From Micromonospora carbonacea (GTDB lineage: Bacteria > Actinomycetota > Actinomycetes > Mycobacteriales > Micromonosporaceae): a stretch of DNA of 64,000 nt. Under the pieces are notes generated by a model, which saw only the letters and a list, made by a program, of their open reading frames with translations, made no database searches and was not told the origin of the DNA. The number at the start of each line of letters is the position of its first letter. Position 1 is the stretch's first letter. The position numbers and the translations under genes are program-made. Below, one piece after another: positions 19,843 to 28,346 of this stretch. The stretch is taken from the NCBI RefSeq assembly GCF_014205165.1, contig NZ_JACHMZ010000001.1, forward strand, positions 6,926,501 to 6,990,500, written 5' to 3'.

Positions 19843-20220
19843 TCAGCGGGCCTTCTTGGTGGCCCGCTTACGCGGCGGGGTCAGCAGATCCGCGATCGTG
19901 GCGATCGCGGTCGGCACCAACCGGTAGTACGCCCAGACCCCGCGCTTCTCCCGCTCCAGCAAGCCGGCCTCGGTGAGGATACGCAGGTGGTGGCTGACCG
20001 TCGGCTGGGAGAGGCCGAGCGGCGCGGTCAGGTCGCACACGCACGCTTCGCCCTCGGGGGCCGACTGGATCAGGCTGAGCAGCCGCAGCCGGGCGGGGTC
20101 GGCAAGGGCCTTGAGGACCCCCGCCAGCCGCTCGGCGTCGGCGCGTTCGATCGGCTCGCCGGCAAGCGGCGAGATCTGAGGCATGGTCATTTCAGCCAAC
20201 GCAGTTCCCACGTATTCCAT
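19843..20220 (-). CDS. ArsR/SmtB family metal-responsive regulator
   Basis: 125 aa winged-helix repressor. The recognition helix region LGLSQPTVSHHLRIL is typical. EACVCDLT places two cysteines in the alpha-3 CxC position used for metal or thiol sensing by ArsR proteins, so a metal, metalloid or redox ligand is likely (family knowledge). ATG 20220 was chosen because GGTGGAAGG immediately precedes it; ATGs at 20190 and 20184 are alternatives. The tail is basic (PPRKRATKKAR). It is 57 bp downstream of pyrE on the same strand with no metal-transport gene beside it. Confidence 0.88.
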   Translation of the reverse strand: MEYVGTALAEMTMPQISPLAGEPIERADAERLAGVLKALADPARLRLLSLIQSAPEGEACVCDLTAPLGLSQPTVSHHLRILTEAGLLEREKRGVWAYYRLVPTAIATIADLLTPPRKRATKKAR

Positions 20221-20277
20221 CCTTCCACCAGCAGCATCGATCCGCCTGCATATCAGCAGATCCGAATCGGCAAACTT

Positions 20278-20817
20278 TTAGGCCACAAGGCCGAGGTCAG
20301 CCAACGTATAGGCCGCCCGATACGGCAGTCCGGCGGCTTCCACCGCGTCGCCGGCGCCACGATCAACAATAACCGCCACACCCACTACATCGGCTCCGGC
20401 CTCGCGCAGCGCCTCAACTGCGGTCAGCACGCTGCCACCCGTCGTCGACGTGTCCTCGACCGCCAGTACCCGTCGTCCGGCCACGTCCGGCCCCTCGATG
20501 CGGCGTTGCAGACCGTGGGCCTTACCCGCCTTACGGACGACGAACGCATCGAGCGACCGGTTGGTCGCCGACGCGGCGTGCAACATGGAGAGGGCCACCG
20601 GATCGGCGCCCAGGGTCAGGCCACCGACGGCGTCGTACTCCCAGTCGGCGGTCAGGTCGAGCAGCACCCGACCGACCAACGGAGCGGCCTGGTGATGGAG
20701 CGTGACACGTCGCAGATCGACGTACCAGTCCGCCTCCCGACCGGAGGAGAGCACCACTCGCCCGTGGACCACAGCCAGGTCGATGATGAATTTACGCAGG
20801 TCGTCGTGGTCCCCCAT
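20278..20817 (-). CDS. pyrE: Orotate phosphoribosyltransferase
   Basis: Transfers orotate to PRPP to form OMP in pyrimidine synthesis. 179 aa from ATG 20817 (MGDHDDLRKFI); an upstream extension to 20880 lacks support. Motifs: the SSGREADWYVDLR strand with substrate residues, GGLTLGADPVA, the flexible loop VRKAGKAHG and the PRPP-binding VLAVEDTSTTGGS, in which the usual acidic pair is ED. It is followed after 57 bp by the ArsR gene and they may share a transcript. Confidence 0.95.
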   Translation of the reverse strand: MGDHDDLRKFIIDLAVVHGRVVLSSGREADWYVDLRRVTLHHQAAPLVGRVLLDLTADWEYDAVGGLTLGADPVALSMLHAASATNRSLDAFVVRKAGKAHGLQRRIEGPDVAGRRVLAVEDTSTTGGSVLTAVEALREAGADVVGVAVIVDRGAGDAVEAAGLPYRAAYTLADLGLVA

Positions 20818-20984
20818 GGCGATAGAGGGTACTGCGCAAGTCTGGGAGGTGTGTGTGGGGTCCACCCCGGTCAGCCCCACGGGCGACCGATGGTTGGCGA
20901 TATTCCGCTACTCTGTGCGATCGATTTGCCGGGCCGGGTCGGCCGGGCCGCCGCCGAGCCGGCCTGCCGGCGCTGCGCCGCAGG

Positions 20985-21794
20985 TCAGCCGGGGTGGCGG
21001 TCGTCGCGGCCCCGGGTGTCCCGAGCGAACCGGCGCAGCAGCCCGCGTGGGGCGTGCCGCACCGCCGCGACGGCCAGCTTGTAACGCCGTGACGGGACGC
21101 TGACCGAGCGCCCTTTCCGCAGGTCACGCAGGGCTTCGTCGACGACCTGCTCGGCGCGCAGCCACATCAGGCGGGGCGTGCCGGACATGTCGATCCCGAT
21201 CCGCTCGTGCGCGCCGGTGCGGGTGTAACCAGGGCAGAGGGCCATCACGCGTACGCCGCGCGGGCGGGTGGTGAGGTCGATGGATTCGCTGAAGGCCGTC
21301 ACCCACGCCTTGCTCGCCGGATACGTCGATCCCGGCATCACGGGGCCGAAGCCGGCGACCGAAGAGACATTTATCACTGCCCCGTCACCCCGTCGGATCA
21401 TCGGGCCGATCGCCGCGCGGGTCAGCCGCAGCACCGCGTGCACGTTGAGCCCCAGCAGGCGGGACTCGTCGTCCGGCGAGGACCGCAGGAACGGCTGGTT
21501 GAGGCTGATCCCGGCGTTGTTGACGAGCAGGTCGACCTGCCCGTCGCCGGTCAGCCGCCGTTCCACTTCGGCGCAGCCGTCGGCGGTGGACAGGTCCGCC
21601 GGGATCACCTCGACGGGGTGGCCGTACCGGCCCGTCAGCTCGGCGGCCTTCTCCGCGAGCCGGGCGGCGTCGCGTGCCACCAGCACCAAGGCCCAGCCGT
21701 CGGCGGCGAGCCGGCGGGCGAACTCCGCGCCGATGCCGGCCGTCGCGCCGGTGACCAGCGCCCGGCGCACGGCGGGAACCTGCTCTGACGTCAC
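20985..21794 (-). CDS. Short-chain dehydrogenase/reductase
   Basis: 269 aa classical SDR oxidoreductase from GTG 21794. Cofactor motif TGATAGIG at the N-terminus, NNAG, and the catalytic Ser/Tyr/Lys set in INVSSVAGFG and YPASK. The residue pattern after strand 2 (VARDAARL) suggests NADP(H) preference (inference). The substrate is unknown. The C-terminal segment (RRYKLAVAAVRHAPRGLLRRF) is basic, resembling lipid-linked SDRs of the YqjQ type. It lies just downstream (10 bp) of a membrane-protein gene. Confidence 0.9.
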   Translation of the reverse strand: MTSEQVPAVRRALVTGATAGIGAEFARRLAADGWALVLVARDAARLAEKAAELTGRYGHPVEVIPADLSTADGCAEVERRLTGDGQVDLLVNNAGISLNQPFLRSSPDDESRLLGLNVHAVLRLTRAAIGPMIRRGDGAVINVSSVAGFGPVMPGSTYPASKAWVTAFSESIDLTTRPRGVRVMALCPGYTRTGAHERIGIDMSGTPRLMWLRAEQVVDEALRDLRKGRSVSVPSRRYKLAVAAVRHAPRGLLRRFARDTRGRDDRHPG

Positions 21795-21803
21795 GGACGA
21801 TCC

Positions 21804-22415
21804 TCAGCGGAACGGGTGGTGGGCGGTGGCGGGCGGCGCCGGCGCGGGGTGCCGCCGACGGAACCACGCGCTGGCGCTCGGCGAGACCAGCAACGCGGCT
21901 ACCCCAAGGTAACCGAGCGCCTGGCCGACCGAAAGCGCGGCGTTGACCGCGAGCCAGAAGCCCGGGTAGGCGTCGCCGACGAGGCCCAGCAGCTCGGCGG
22001 CGGACCGGCCGTCGGCGGACAGCCGCAGCGGCACGGCCCGCTGGCCGACCAACGCCGTCACCGCGCAGCAGCCGAACAGCGCGCCCAGCCCGCAGACCGC
22101 CCAGGTCGCCACCCGGGCCCCGGGCCGGCCGGCGCGCAGCCCGGCCGCCAGGCCGACCAGCACGACGCCCACCAGGACCGTCACCACCGCCGAGGCGACC
22201 GTCGCGCCCCGCAGCAGGAGGACCACGTCGTCGACCTGCGTCGCGGCGGCCGACGTGCCGGCCGCCGCCGACCGGAACCGCTCGACGGTGCCGCCGAGGA
22301 CGAGCAGCGCGGCGACCGCCGAGGCCACGGCACCGGCGGCCATCAGCACCAGCACCGTCGCCGCCAGCCCGACGGCTGCGGGGCGGCGGGCCGGCGCCTG
22401 ATCGGGGTACGACAC
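21804..22415 (-). CDS. Four-TM membrane protein, unknown function
   Basis: 203 aa from GTG 22415, where GGAGGGAC lies eight bases upstream; the frame runs on to 22604 but that part is Arg/Pro-rich and unlikely. Four hydrophobic stretches (about residues 18-42, 72-98, 105-128, 160-182) surround a central loop. The organisation resembles the adjacent 22528-23433 gene, including an ATWAVCGLGALFGCC segment that parallels TTWVLGGILLCC there, so the two are probably paralogues. I do not recognise a family. Confidence 0.65.
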   Translation of the reverse strand: MSYPDQAPARRPAAVGLAATVLVLMAAGAVASAVAALLVLGGTVERFRSAAAGTSAAATQVDDVVLLLRGATVASAVVTVLVGVVLVGLAAGLRAGRPGARVATWAVCGLGALFGCCAVTALVGQRAVPLRLSADGRSAAELLGLVGDAYPGFWLAVNAALSVGQALGYLGVAALLVSPSASAWFRRRHPAPAPPATAHHPFR

Positions 22416-22527
22416 GACGAGGTCCCTCCGGTAGGCGTCCGGTTGGAACCTACTCGGAGGGACCGTCGGTGTCGCCGATATCCGGCGTCGCCCCGCCCGG
22501 CGGTCGCGGGCGGGGCGACGCCGACGC

Positions 22528-23433
22528 TCAGTCCGACGAAGAGGACGAGGACGAGCCGGAGTCCGACGAGCCACCGGACGAGGAGCCGGAGTCCGAGGAG
22601 CCACCGGACGACCAGCCCGAATCCGACGAGCCGGCGGAGGGCGACGGTCCGGGGTCGCCGCCCTGGCCGGGCCCGTACGGGTCCGGCCGGTCGGACGCGG
22701 ACGGCCCCGGCTGGTCCGGGTACGGCGGCTGGTCCGGGGTGGACGAGCCGTGGGTCCCGTGCGGGTACGTCGCGTGGCCGGGGGTGCCCGGGTAGCCCGG
22801 GGCCGGCGGGTAGCCGGGCTGCTGCGGGTACGCCGGGTAGGCGGCGCCCGGGACCGGCGGCTCCCAGCCCTGCTTCGGCTTGCGGAAGAACTCGTTCGCC
22901 TTCGGCAGGGCCAGCAGGATCAGCGCGGCCAGCACGGCGAGCAGGCCCACGACCCCGAGCACCAGGCTGACCGGGGTGTACCAGGAGGGCAGCGCCGCGT
23001 TCAGGCTGCGCTCGATCTCCTCTGCGCTCGGCGCGTCGCCGCCGGCCGACGGCCCGCCCATCGAGCCGGCCGCGCCGTTGAGCAAGCTGCCGCCGACGCA
23101 GCAGAGCAGGATGCCGCCGAGCACCCAGGTGGTGATGCGGCTGCCGTTGCTGCCGCGGTTGTTGAAGATCCCCAGGACGACCAGGACCAGGGCGAGGACC
23201 AGCATCAGCACGGCGCTGCCGATGGCGAAGCCGACGACGAAGGTGCCCAGCCCCTCGGCCCCGCTCGTGGTGCCCTCGAAGGCGTCCTCGAAGCCCTGCC
23301 GGAGCTTGCCGCTCACGGCGAGCGTCGTGACGAGGTTGAACAGCTGGAGCAGCGCGAAGAACATGAGCAGGTAGGTGGAGATCGTCACGATGCCCGGACG
23401 GGCCCGCGACGGCGTGCTGTGGGTATCGACCAT
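22528..23433 (-). CDS. Membrane protein with Pro/Tyr- and Ser/Asp-rich tail
   Basis: 301 aa from ATG 23433. About four TM helices lie in the first 190 residues (ISTYLLMFFALLQLFNLV, VLMLVLALVLVVLGIF, TTWVLGGILLCC, LVLGVVGLLAVLAALILLAL). A cytosolic tail follows, first PAYPQQPGYPPAPGYPG-type and then imperfect repeats of SSDSGSSSGG. Low-complexity tails of this kind are common in actinobacterial membrane proteins with no assigned role. It is a likely paralogue of the preceding downstream gene. Confidence 0.7.
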   Translation of the reverse strand: MVDTHSTPSRARPGIVTISTYLLMFFALLQLFNLVTTLAVSGKLRQGFEDAFEGTTSGAEGLGTFVVGFAIGSAVLMLVLALVLVVLGIFNNRGSNGSRITTWVLGGILLCCVGGSLLNGAAGSMGGPSAGGDAPSAEEIERSLNAALPSWYTPVSLVLGVVGLLAVLAALILLALPKANEFFRKPKQGWEPPVPGAAYPAYPQQPGYPPAPGYPGTPGHATYPHGTHGSSTPDQPPYPDQPGPSASDRPDPYGPGQGGDPGPSPSAGSSDSGWSSGGSSDSGSSSGGSSDSGSSSSSSSD

Positions 23434-23552
23434 GACTTCTCCCTTCTAGATCACGACGTCACGGTATCGTCCGCAGTCCCGTGCCGCCCGTCGGCGAACC
23501 GCGCCGGGCCGCCCGTCGTGTCGACGGCCCGCCCGAACGAGCGCGGCGGGGG

Positions 23553-24566
23553 TCAGCCGGCCCGGGACAGCCGGCGGTGTTCGGCCGTCACCACGGCGAG
23601 CAGGAACAGGTCGAAGACCAGCGCGGCGACCGCCCCGAACTGGTTGACGGTGAAGTTGAAGATCTGCCCGAACAGCAGGTCGACCAGGATCGCCAGCTTG
23701 AACAGCCGGAACGCGCCGATCCGGTCCCGCCGCAGCCGGACCGCAGCCGTGACGCTGAGCACCGCCGTGGCCAGCGCCGACGCCGACACGCCGAGCACCG
23801 CGCCCCACTCCCGCTCCTCGTCCAGCGCCCCGGTGACGCCGTCGACCGCCACCCCGACCACGGTCAGCGCCGGCTCCACCACGAGGTAGAGCACCACGAA
23901 GCGGACCACCCACCGCTGGTCGGTCAGCCCGACGGCGACCCGCCGGGCGCGGGCCAGCCAGGGCTGCCAGAACCTGGGCGGCGGCGGTTCCCGGCGGGGC
24001 ACCGCGTCGAGCAGCGCGGCCACGGCGGCCTCGGTGCCCGCGCCGGAGCCCCGGGCCAGCCGCAGCACCTGCGCCCGCCGCCGGTCGGTGAGCCCGTCGA
24101 TGAGGCCGCCGGCCACGGCGTCCAGGGCGTTCGCGGTGCGCTCCTCGGGGATCAGCCGGGTCCGCTCCCGGACCGCCTGGGTGATGACCACGAGCACCGC
24201 GAAGACGGCGTAGATGATGCCGGCGGCGGGGGCGTAGAAGTAGTCGGTGCGGGCCGTCACGAACTTGCCCACCTCGTCGATGAACAGGCCGAACCCGATC
24301 CCGCCGAGGATCGCGCCGGTCATCCGGGCCGCGCCGCCGAGGAAGACCAGCGCCACGCCGAGGCCGGCCGTCAGCAGCAGGCCGCCCCAGAGCACGTGTG
24401 CGATGTGCAGGCCGCCGCCGCCGAGCTGGGGGTAGCCGGTGGCCCGGAGGTACGCCCGCGTCACCAGCACGGCGGCCACCCCGGACAGCACGAACGCCTG
24501 GAGGTACGCCGCCACGGCCAGCGCCCGGGGCGGCATCCAGTGACGACGCGACGGTCCGCGCACCAT
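23553..24566 (-). CDS. Multi-TM membrane protein, end of polyamine-type operon
   Basis: 337 aa from ATG 24566, 10 bp downstream of the spermidine-synthase-like gene in the same direction, so it is probably cotranscribed. It has roughly eight hydrophobic segments, among them LHIAHVLWGGLLLTAGLGVALVF, an acidic/aromatic stretch (FIDEVGKFVT) in a helix, and C-terminal FRLFKLAILVDLLF. A soluble loop of about 60 residues lies between. I do not recognise the family. Confidence 0.75.
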   Translation of the reverse strand: MVRGPSRRHWMPPRALAVAAYLQAFVLSGVAAVLVTRAYLRATGYPQLGGGGLHIAHVLWGGLLLTAGLGVALVFLGGAARMTGAILGGIGFGLFIDEVGKFVTARTDYFYAPAAGIIYAVFAVLVVITQAVRERTRLIPEERTANALDAVAGGLIDGLTDRRRAQVLRLARGSGAGTEAAVAALLDAVPRREPPPPRFWQPWLARARRVAVGLTDQRWVVRFVVLYLVVEPALTVVGVAVDGVTGALDEEREWGAVLGVSASALATAVLSVTAAVRLRRDRIGAFRLFKLAILVDLLFGQIFNFTVNQFGAVAALVFDLFLLAVVTAEHRRLSRAG

Positions 24567-24576
24567 GGTTCCGACG

Positions 24577-26175
24577 CTAGTAGCCGCGCCACTCGACGCG
24601 GGCGTACTCCAGCACACGGGGTCGCAGCAGCGTGGAGGCGGGCACGTCGAGCCGGCCCCGGTCGGCGGGGAAGCTCGCGGCCGACGCCAGCGTGCCGGCG
24701 GTGAGGAAGCGCAGCCGGGGCGCGTCGTCCGGCAGCGCCAGCGGCGGCGGGGCGGCCCCGGGCGCGGCGAGCACGAATCCCCAGTCGCCGAAGCTGGGCA
24801 CGTCGACGTGGTACGGCACGGTGGCGAAGCCGGCCTCGCGCACCGACGCCTCGATCGACCAGTACGACCGGGGCGCGAAGTACGGCGAGCCGGACTGCAC
24901 GACGAGCCGCCCGCCGTCGGCGAGCACGGCCCGGACCAGCGCGTAGAACTCCACGGTGTAGAGCTTGGCGGTGGCCGTCTCGTCGGGGTCGGGCAGGTCG
25001 GCGACGACCACGTCGAACCGGTCGGTGGCGGAGCGCAGCCAGCCGAACGCGTCGACGTTGACCACCCGCACCCGGGGGTCGGCGAACGCGTCGCCGTTCA
25101 GCTCGCGCAGCTGCGGCTCGCTGCGGGCCAGCGCCACCACGGCCGGATCGAGGTCGACGACGGTCACCCGCCGCACGTCGGGGTAGCGCAGGATCTCCCG
25201 CACCGCGAGCCCGTCGCCGGCGCCGAGCACCAGCACCTCGCCGCGCGGGCCGTTCAGCGCGGGATGCACGAGCGCCTCGTGGTAGCGGTACTCGTCGACG
25301 GAGCTGAACTGGAGGTCGCCGTTGAGGAACAGCCGCAGGTCGGTGTCGGCGTGGCCGACCTCCCGCACCGAGCGGGTCAGCACGATCTCCTGGTAGCGGC
25401 TGCGCTCGGCGTGCACCACCGGGTCGCGGTAGAGCTGCTGGCGGGCGGTCACCTCGAAGTCGGCGGCGGTGATCCAGGCGTACCCGAGGCAGAGCGCGAC
25501 CACGACGGAGCCCGCGCCGACGGCGACGCGCGCCCGGCGGCTCAGCTCCGCCCGGAACACGGTGCAGACCAGCGCCACGCCGGCCACCGCGTTCACCGCG
25601 CCGACCACCAGGGCACCCTTGAGCTGCCCGAAGACCGGGATCAGCAGGAACGGGAAGGCCAGCCCGCCGAGCAGCGCGCCGACGTAGTCGGCGGCGAACA
25701 GGTCGGCCACGGCGCTGCCGGCGGACTGCTCCCGGATGCGTTGCAGCATGACCATCAGCAGCGGGATCTCCGCGCCGATGAGCAGCCCGAGCACGAACGC
25801 GGTGCCGACCAGCGCCGGGCCGTACAGGTCGAGCCAGGCGAACGCGGCGTAGAGGCCGAGCACCGACAGCCCGCCGAGCAGGGCGAGGACCAGCTCGACC
25901 AGGGCGAACGCGGCGGCGGCCCGGGACTGCAACGGCTTCGCGGCGAGCGCGCCGACGCCCATCGCGAAGACCATCACGCCGAGCACGATCGACGCCTGCC
26001 CGACGGTGTCGCCGATCAGGTAGCTGCCGAGCGCGACCAGGGCCAGCTCGTAGACCAGGCCGCAGGCGGCGCAGACGAAGACCGCGACCAGCACCGCCGA
26101 GCGGGCCAACCGCCAGCGCGGCCGGGCGGCGGCGGGGGCACCGCCGTCGACCGCCGCCGGCGTCTCGGTGGTCAC
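24577..26175 (-). CDS. Membrane-fused polyamine aminopropyltransferase-like (spermidine synthase family)
   Basis: 532 aa. The N-terminal ~210 residues hold seven or more TM helices; the C-terminal domain from about residue 230 is a spermidine-synthase-type Rossmann methyltransferase fold with the dcAdoMet/SAM motif VLGAGDGLAVREILRYP, VDLDPAVVALAR and the catalytic-type ADLPDPD. The membrane-fused form is typical of actinobacterial SpeE-like proteins found with DUF350 genes. Whether it makes polyamines or modifies a membrane substrate is not known. Start GTG 26175 overlaps the upstream gene's TGA by four bases. Confidence 0.88.
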   Translation of the reverse strand: MTTETPAAVDGGAPAAARPRWRLARSAVLVAVFVCAACGLVYELALVALGSYLIGDTVGQASIVLGVMVFAMGVGALAAKPLQSRAAAAFALVELVLALLGGLSVLGLYAAFAWLDLYGPALVGTAFVLGLLIGAEIPLLMVMLQRIREQSAGSAVADLFAADYVGALLGGLAFPFLLIPVFGQLKGALVVGAVNAVAGVALVCTVFRAELSRRARVAVGAGSVVVALCLGYAWITAADFEVTARQQLYRDPVVHAERSRYQEIVLTRSVREVGHADTDLRLFLNGDLQFSSVDEYRYHEALVHPALNGPRGEVLVLGAGDGLAVREILRYPDVRRVTVVDLDPAVVALARSEPQLRELNGDAFADPRVRVVNVDAFGWLRSATDRFDVVVADLPDPDETATAKLYTVEFYALVRAVLADGGRLVVQSGSPYFAPRSYWSIEASVREAGFATVPYHVDVPSFGDWGFVLAAPGAAPPPLALPDDAPRLRFLTAGTLASAASFPADRGRLDVPASTLLRPRVLEYARVEWRGY

Positions 26176-26960
26176 GCCTTCCCCGGGGTACGACCGGCGG
26201 ACGCCGCCGCCCGCTGCCGGCCCCGCTGCACGAAGCCGACGGTGAACAGCAGCGCGGTGACCAGCAGCAGCCCGCCGGTGGCGAGCAGCCAGCCCCAGCG
26301 GTCCCGCCAGAAGTCGCTGCCGGCGTCGGGCAGCGGGGCGGCGGTCGCGCCGGGCTGCGCGGTGGGGGCGGCGGCGGGAGGCACCACGCCGGTCTCGGCG
26401 AGCAGCAGCGGCAGCGCGACGGCGGCCCGGCAGACCGCCCAGCCGGGATCGTCGACGAACACGTCCTCCACGAGGCCGAAGCGGGCGAGACCGGTCTCGA
26501 CGGCGTACAGGTCGGCGCGGTCGATGTCGGGCGAGCCGTTCACGTCGATGAGCGCGTAGTCGCTGCTCTCGCTGCTCTCCGACGTGTAGCGGACGTCGGC
26601 GGTCACCTCGACCCAGCGCGGGCAGGCCGGGTCGTCGACCACGGGGACCCCGTCACCGAGGTTGGAGCCGACGCTGACCGGGTCGGAGGTGAACCGGCTC
26701 TCCAGCCGCCAGCCGTAGCAGATGCCCTGGCTGCTGGCGGCCTGGGCGAGGATCGGCACGGTGTCGGCCCGCTCGTCGGCCGCCGGGGCGGGGACGGTGG
26801 TGCCGCCGGAGTCGCCGTTGGTCACGCTGATGCCGATGCAGCCGCCGACGAGGACGACGGTCACCAGCGCGACGACCCAGCCGCTGGCGGCCGACGACTT
26901 CTTCGCCGCCGCCGCCGGCTGGCCGGGCCGCCCGCCGCCCGGGTGCTTGCCCGCGGTCAT
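26172..26960 (-). CDS. Unknown bitopic/two-TM extracytoplasmic protein in DUF350 operon
   Basis: 262 aa from ATG 26960, which overlaps the DUF350 stop. One TM helix near residue 28-48 (WVVALVTVVLVGGCIGISV) is followed by a ~170-residue outer domain with three cysteines (ICYGW, PACPRW, AVCRAAV), an acidic/Ser stretch and an Ala/Pro linker. A second TM helix (WGWLLATGGLLLVTALLFTVGF) and a basic tail end it. I do not recognise the family. Its place between DUF350 and the spermidine-synthase-like gene, with overlaps at both ends, ties it to that system. Confidence 0.75.
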   Translation of the reverse strand: MTAGKHPGGGRPGQPAAAAKKSSAASGWVVALVTVVLVGGCIGISVTNGDSGGTTVPAPAADERADTVPILAQAASSQGICYGWRLESRFTSDPVSVGSNLGDGVPVVDDPACPRWVEVTADVRYTSESSESSDYALIDVNGSPDIDRADLYAVETGLARFGLVEDVFVDDPGWAVCRAAVALPLLLAETGVVPPAAAPTAQPGATAAPLPDAGSDFWRDRWGWLLATGGLLLVTALLFTVGFVQRGRQRAAASAGRTPGKA

Positions 26961-27391
26961 CAGCTGATCGCGGCGGCGATGATCGCGCCAGTGGCCAGGT
27001 GCACGACGGCGGACACCCACACGGCGGGGTGCGGCTCCGGGTCGACCAGCAGTTCGCCGAGCCGCCCCGGGGTCACGGCGTCGAGCAGCAGGAACGCGGC
27101 GGCCATGATGACCAGCCCGACGATCCCGTACGCCGCCGCGCCGACGAGGCCGAGCACGAAGTCGTCCTCGCTGGCGACGATCGCGGCGACCACGATGGTG
27201 CCGACGCCGAGCAGGTTCGACGAGAGCAGCAGGGCGGCGTTGCGGTTGCGCTCGGTCCAGATCAGCTCGTGCAGCTTGCCGGGGGTGGCCACGTCGACCA
27301 GCCCGTAGCCGATGCCCATCAGGACGACGCCGACCACGCCGTAGGCGAGGGTGACCAGCAGATCGGTGACGAGGTTCTGCAAGGGGGACAC
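26960..27391 (-). CDS. DUF350 family membrane protein
   Basis: 143 aa from GTG 27391. It has four TM helices with the duplicated pattern DVATPGKLHELI and DAVTPGRLGELL, a repeat of the two-helix DUF350 unit. DUF350 proteins are linked by published genome-context studies to PspA-like and spermidine-synthase-like partners and a possible membrane-stress role (established association, not shown here). Its stop overlaps the next gene's start by one base. Confidence 0.9.
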   Translation of the reverse strand: MSPLQNLVTDLLVTLAYGVVGVVLMGIGYGLVDVATPGKLHELIWTERNRNAALLLSSNLLGVGTIVVAAIVASEDDFVLGLVGAAAYGIVGLVIMAAAFLLLDAVTPGRLGELLVDPEPHPAVWVSAVVHLATGAIIAAAIS

Positions 27392-27416
27392 TCCAGGGTG
27401 AGGGGCGTTCGTCGGG

Positions 27417-27842
27417 CTACTTGCCGGCGCCGGGGCCGCCGCCCCGGACGGTGCTGCCGCGTCCCCAGCCCCAGTGCGACCCGACGGTCGAGTGGTAACG
27501 GGGGTAGGCGGTGGTGAGGCGTTCGAGCAGGATCACCGAGCCGGCGGCGATCGGCAGGATCACCACCGAGTCGTCGTCGTAACGCAGGTAGACGCCGCTG
27601 CCGTCGACGTACTGGTCGGCCGGCTGCCAGGCGTCGGTGACCTCCTTGGCGACCTGGCTGGGCGTCTTCGACGAGGTGTACGCCATGGCGGCTCCGCCGA
27701 TGTCGCGGCTGGCCGCCCGGTTGTACCGGTCCTGCACGTAGCCGCGCGGGGAGAAGTTGCCGTAGAAGATCGCGAAGGCGGCGAGCAGCGCGCCGACCAC
27801 GGCGACCGCCGCTCCCACCACGAACCAGCGTCGGTACGTCAT
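27417..27842 (-). CDS. DUF4247 family membrane-anchored protein
   Basis: 141 aa from ATG 27842, overlapping the upstream DUF2617 stop as ATGA. One N-terminal TM helix (WFVVGAAVAVVGALLAAFAIFY) is followed by an outer or cytosolic domain containing RDIGGAAMAYTSSKTPSQVAKEV and VYLRYDDDSVVI, the DUF4247 pattern; the tail is Gly-rich. Function unknown. In actinobacteria it recurs with DUF2617, DUF4178, DUF350 and SpeE-like genes, as here. Confidence 0.85.
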   Translation of the reverse strand: MTYRRWFVVGAAVAVVGALLAAFAIFYGNFSPRGYVQDRYNRAASRDIGGAAMAYTSSKTPSQVAKEVTDAWQPADQYVDGSGVYLRYDDDSVVILPIAAGSVILLERLTTAYPRYHSTVGSHWGWGRGSTVRGGGPGAGK

Positions 27843-28342
27843 AGGGACACCACCGTCTCGGTCAGGACCAGCTCGTTGGTCTGGGGGTACGCGTGCCAGG
27901 TGCGCCAGCCGACCGCCCCGTCCGGCGGGTCGGTGCGCACGGCGAGGGCCGTCACCGCGTCGGCGTCGCCGGGAAACACCCCGACCAGCGCGTACGGGTC
28001 GCCGGCCAGCTCGGCGCGGAGCGCGGCGACCCGGGTGCTCAGCTCCGCCCCGGCCGGGCGCAGCACGGTGGCGGTGAACCGGTAGCCGTTCGCCTCGTCC
28101 AGCCGGGTCGCGGGCAGCTCGGGCGGGCGGCCGGGGAGGCAGGCGACGGTCTCGGTCAGCTCGGTGCCGGCCGCGCGCAGCACCACCTGGTGTGACGCGC
28201 CGAGCAGCCGCAGCCGCAGCCGGATCCCGCCGGGCAGGTCGAGGTCGAGCACGTGCAGCGCGGGGCGTTCGCCGTCGCCGAGGGCGAGGCTGAGGTCGGC
28301 GGCGCTGGTGTCGACGTACGGGGCGTCGAGGGTGACCAGCAC
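27839..28342 (-). CDS. DUF2617 family protein
   Basis: 167 aa soluble protein from ATG 28342, four bases after the DUF4178 stop. It is recognised as DUF2617 from the opening DAPYVDTSAADLSLALG and the ending WHAYPQTNELVLTETVVSL. The predicted all-beta/alpha fold has no catalytic motif I can identify. It is cotranscribed with DUF4178 upstream and DUF4247 downstream. Confidence 0.85.
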   Translation of the reverse strand: MLVTLDAPYVDTSAADLSLALGDGERPALHVLDLDLPGGIRLRLRLLGASHQVVLRAAGTELTETVACLPGRPPELPATRLDEANGYRFTATVLRPAGAELSTRVAALRAELAGDPYALVGVFPGDADAVTALAVRTDPPDGAVGWRTWHAYPQTNELVLTETVVSL

Positions 28343-28346
28343 GGGG

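Noticed and set aside
24577..26175. Typical cytosolic spermidine synthase (speE) label
   Set aside because: The N-terminal half is multi-helix membrane and the operon context differs from ordinary polyamine genes, so the name was left as SpeE-like only.
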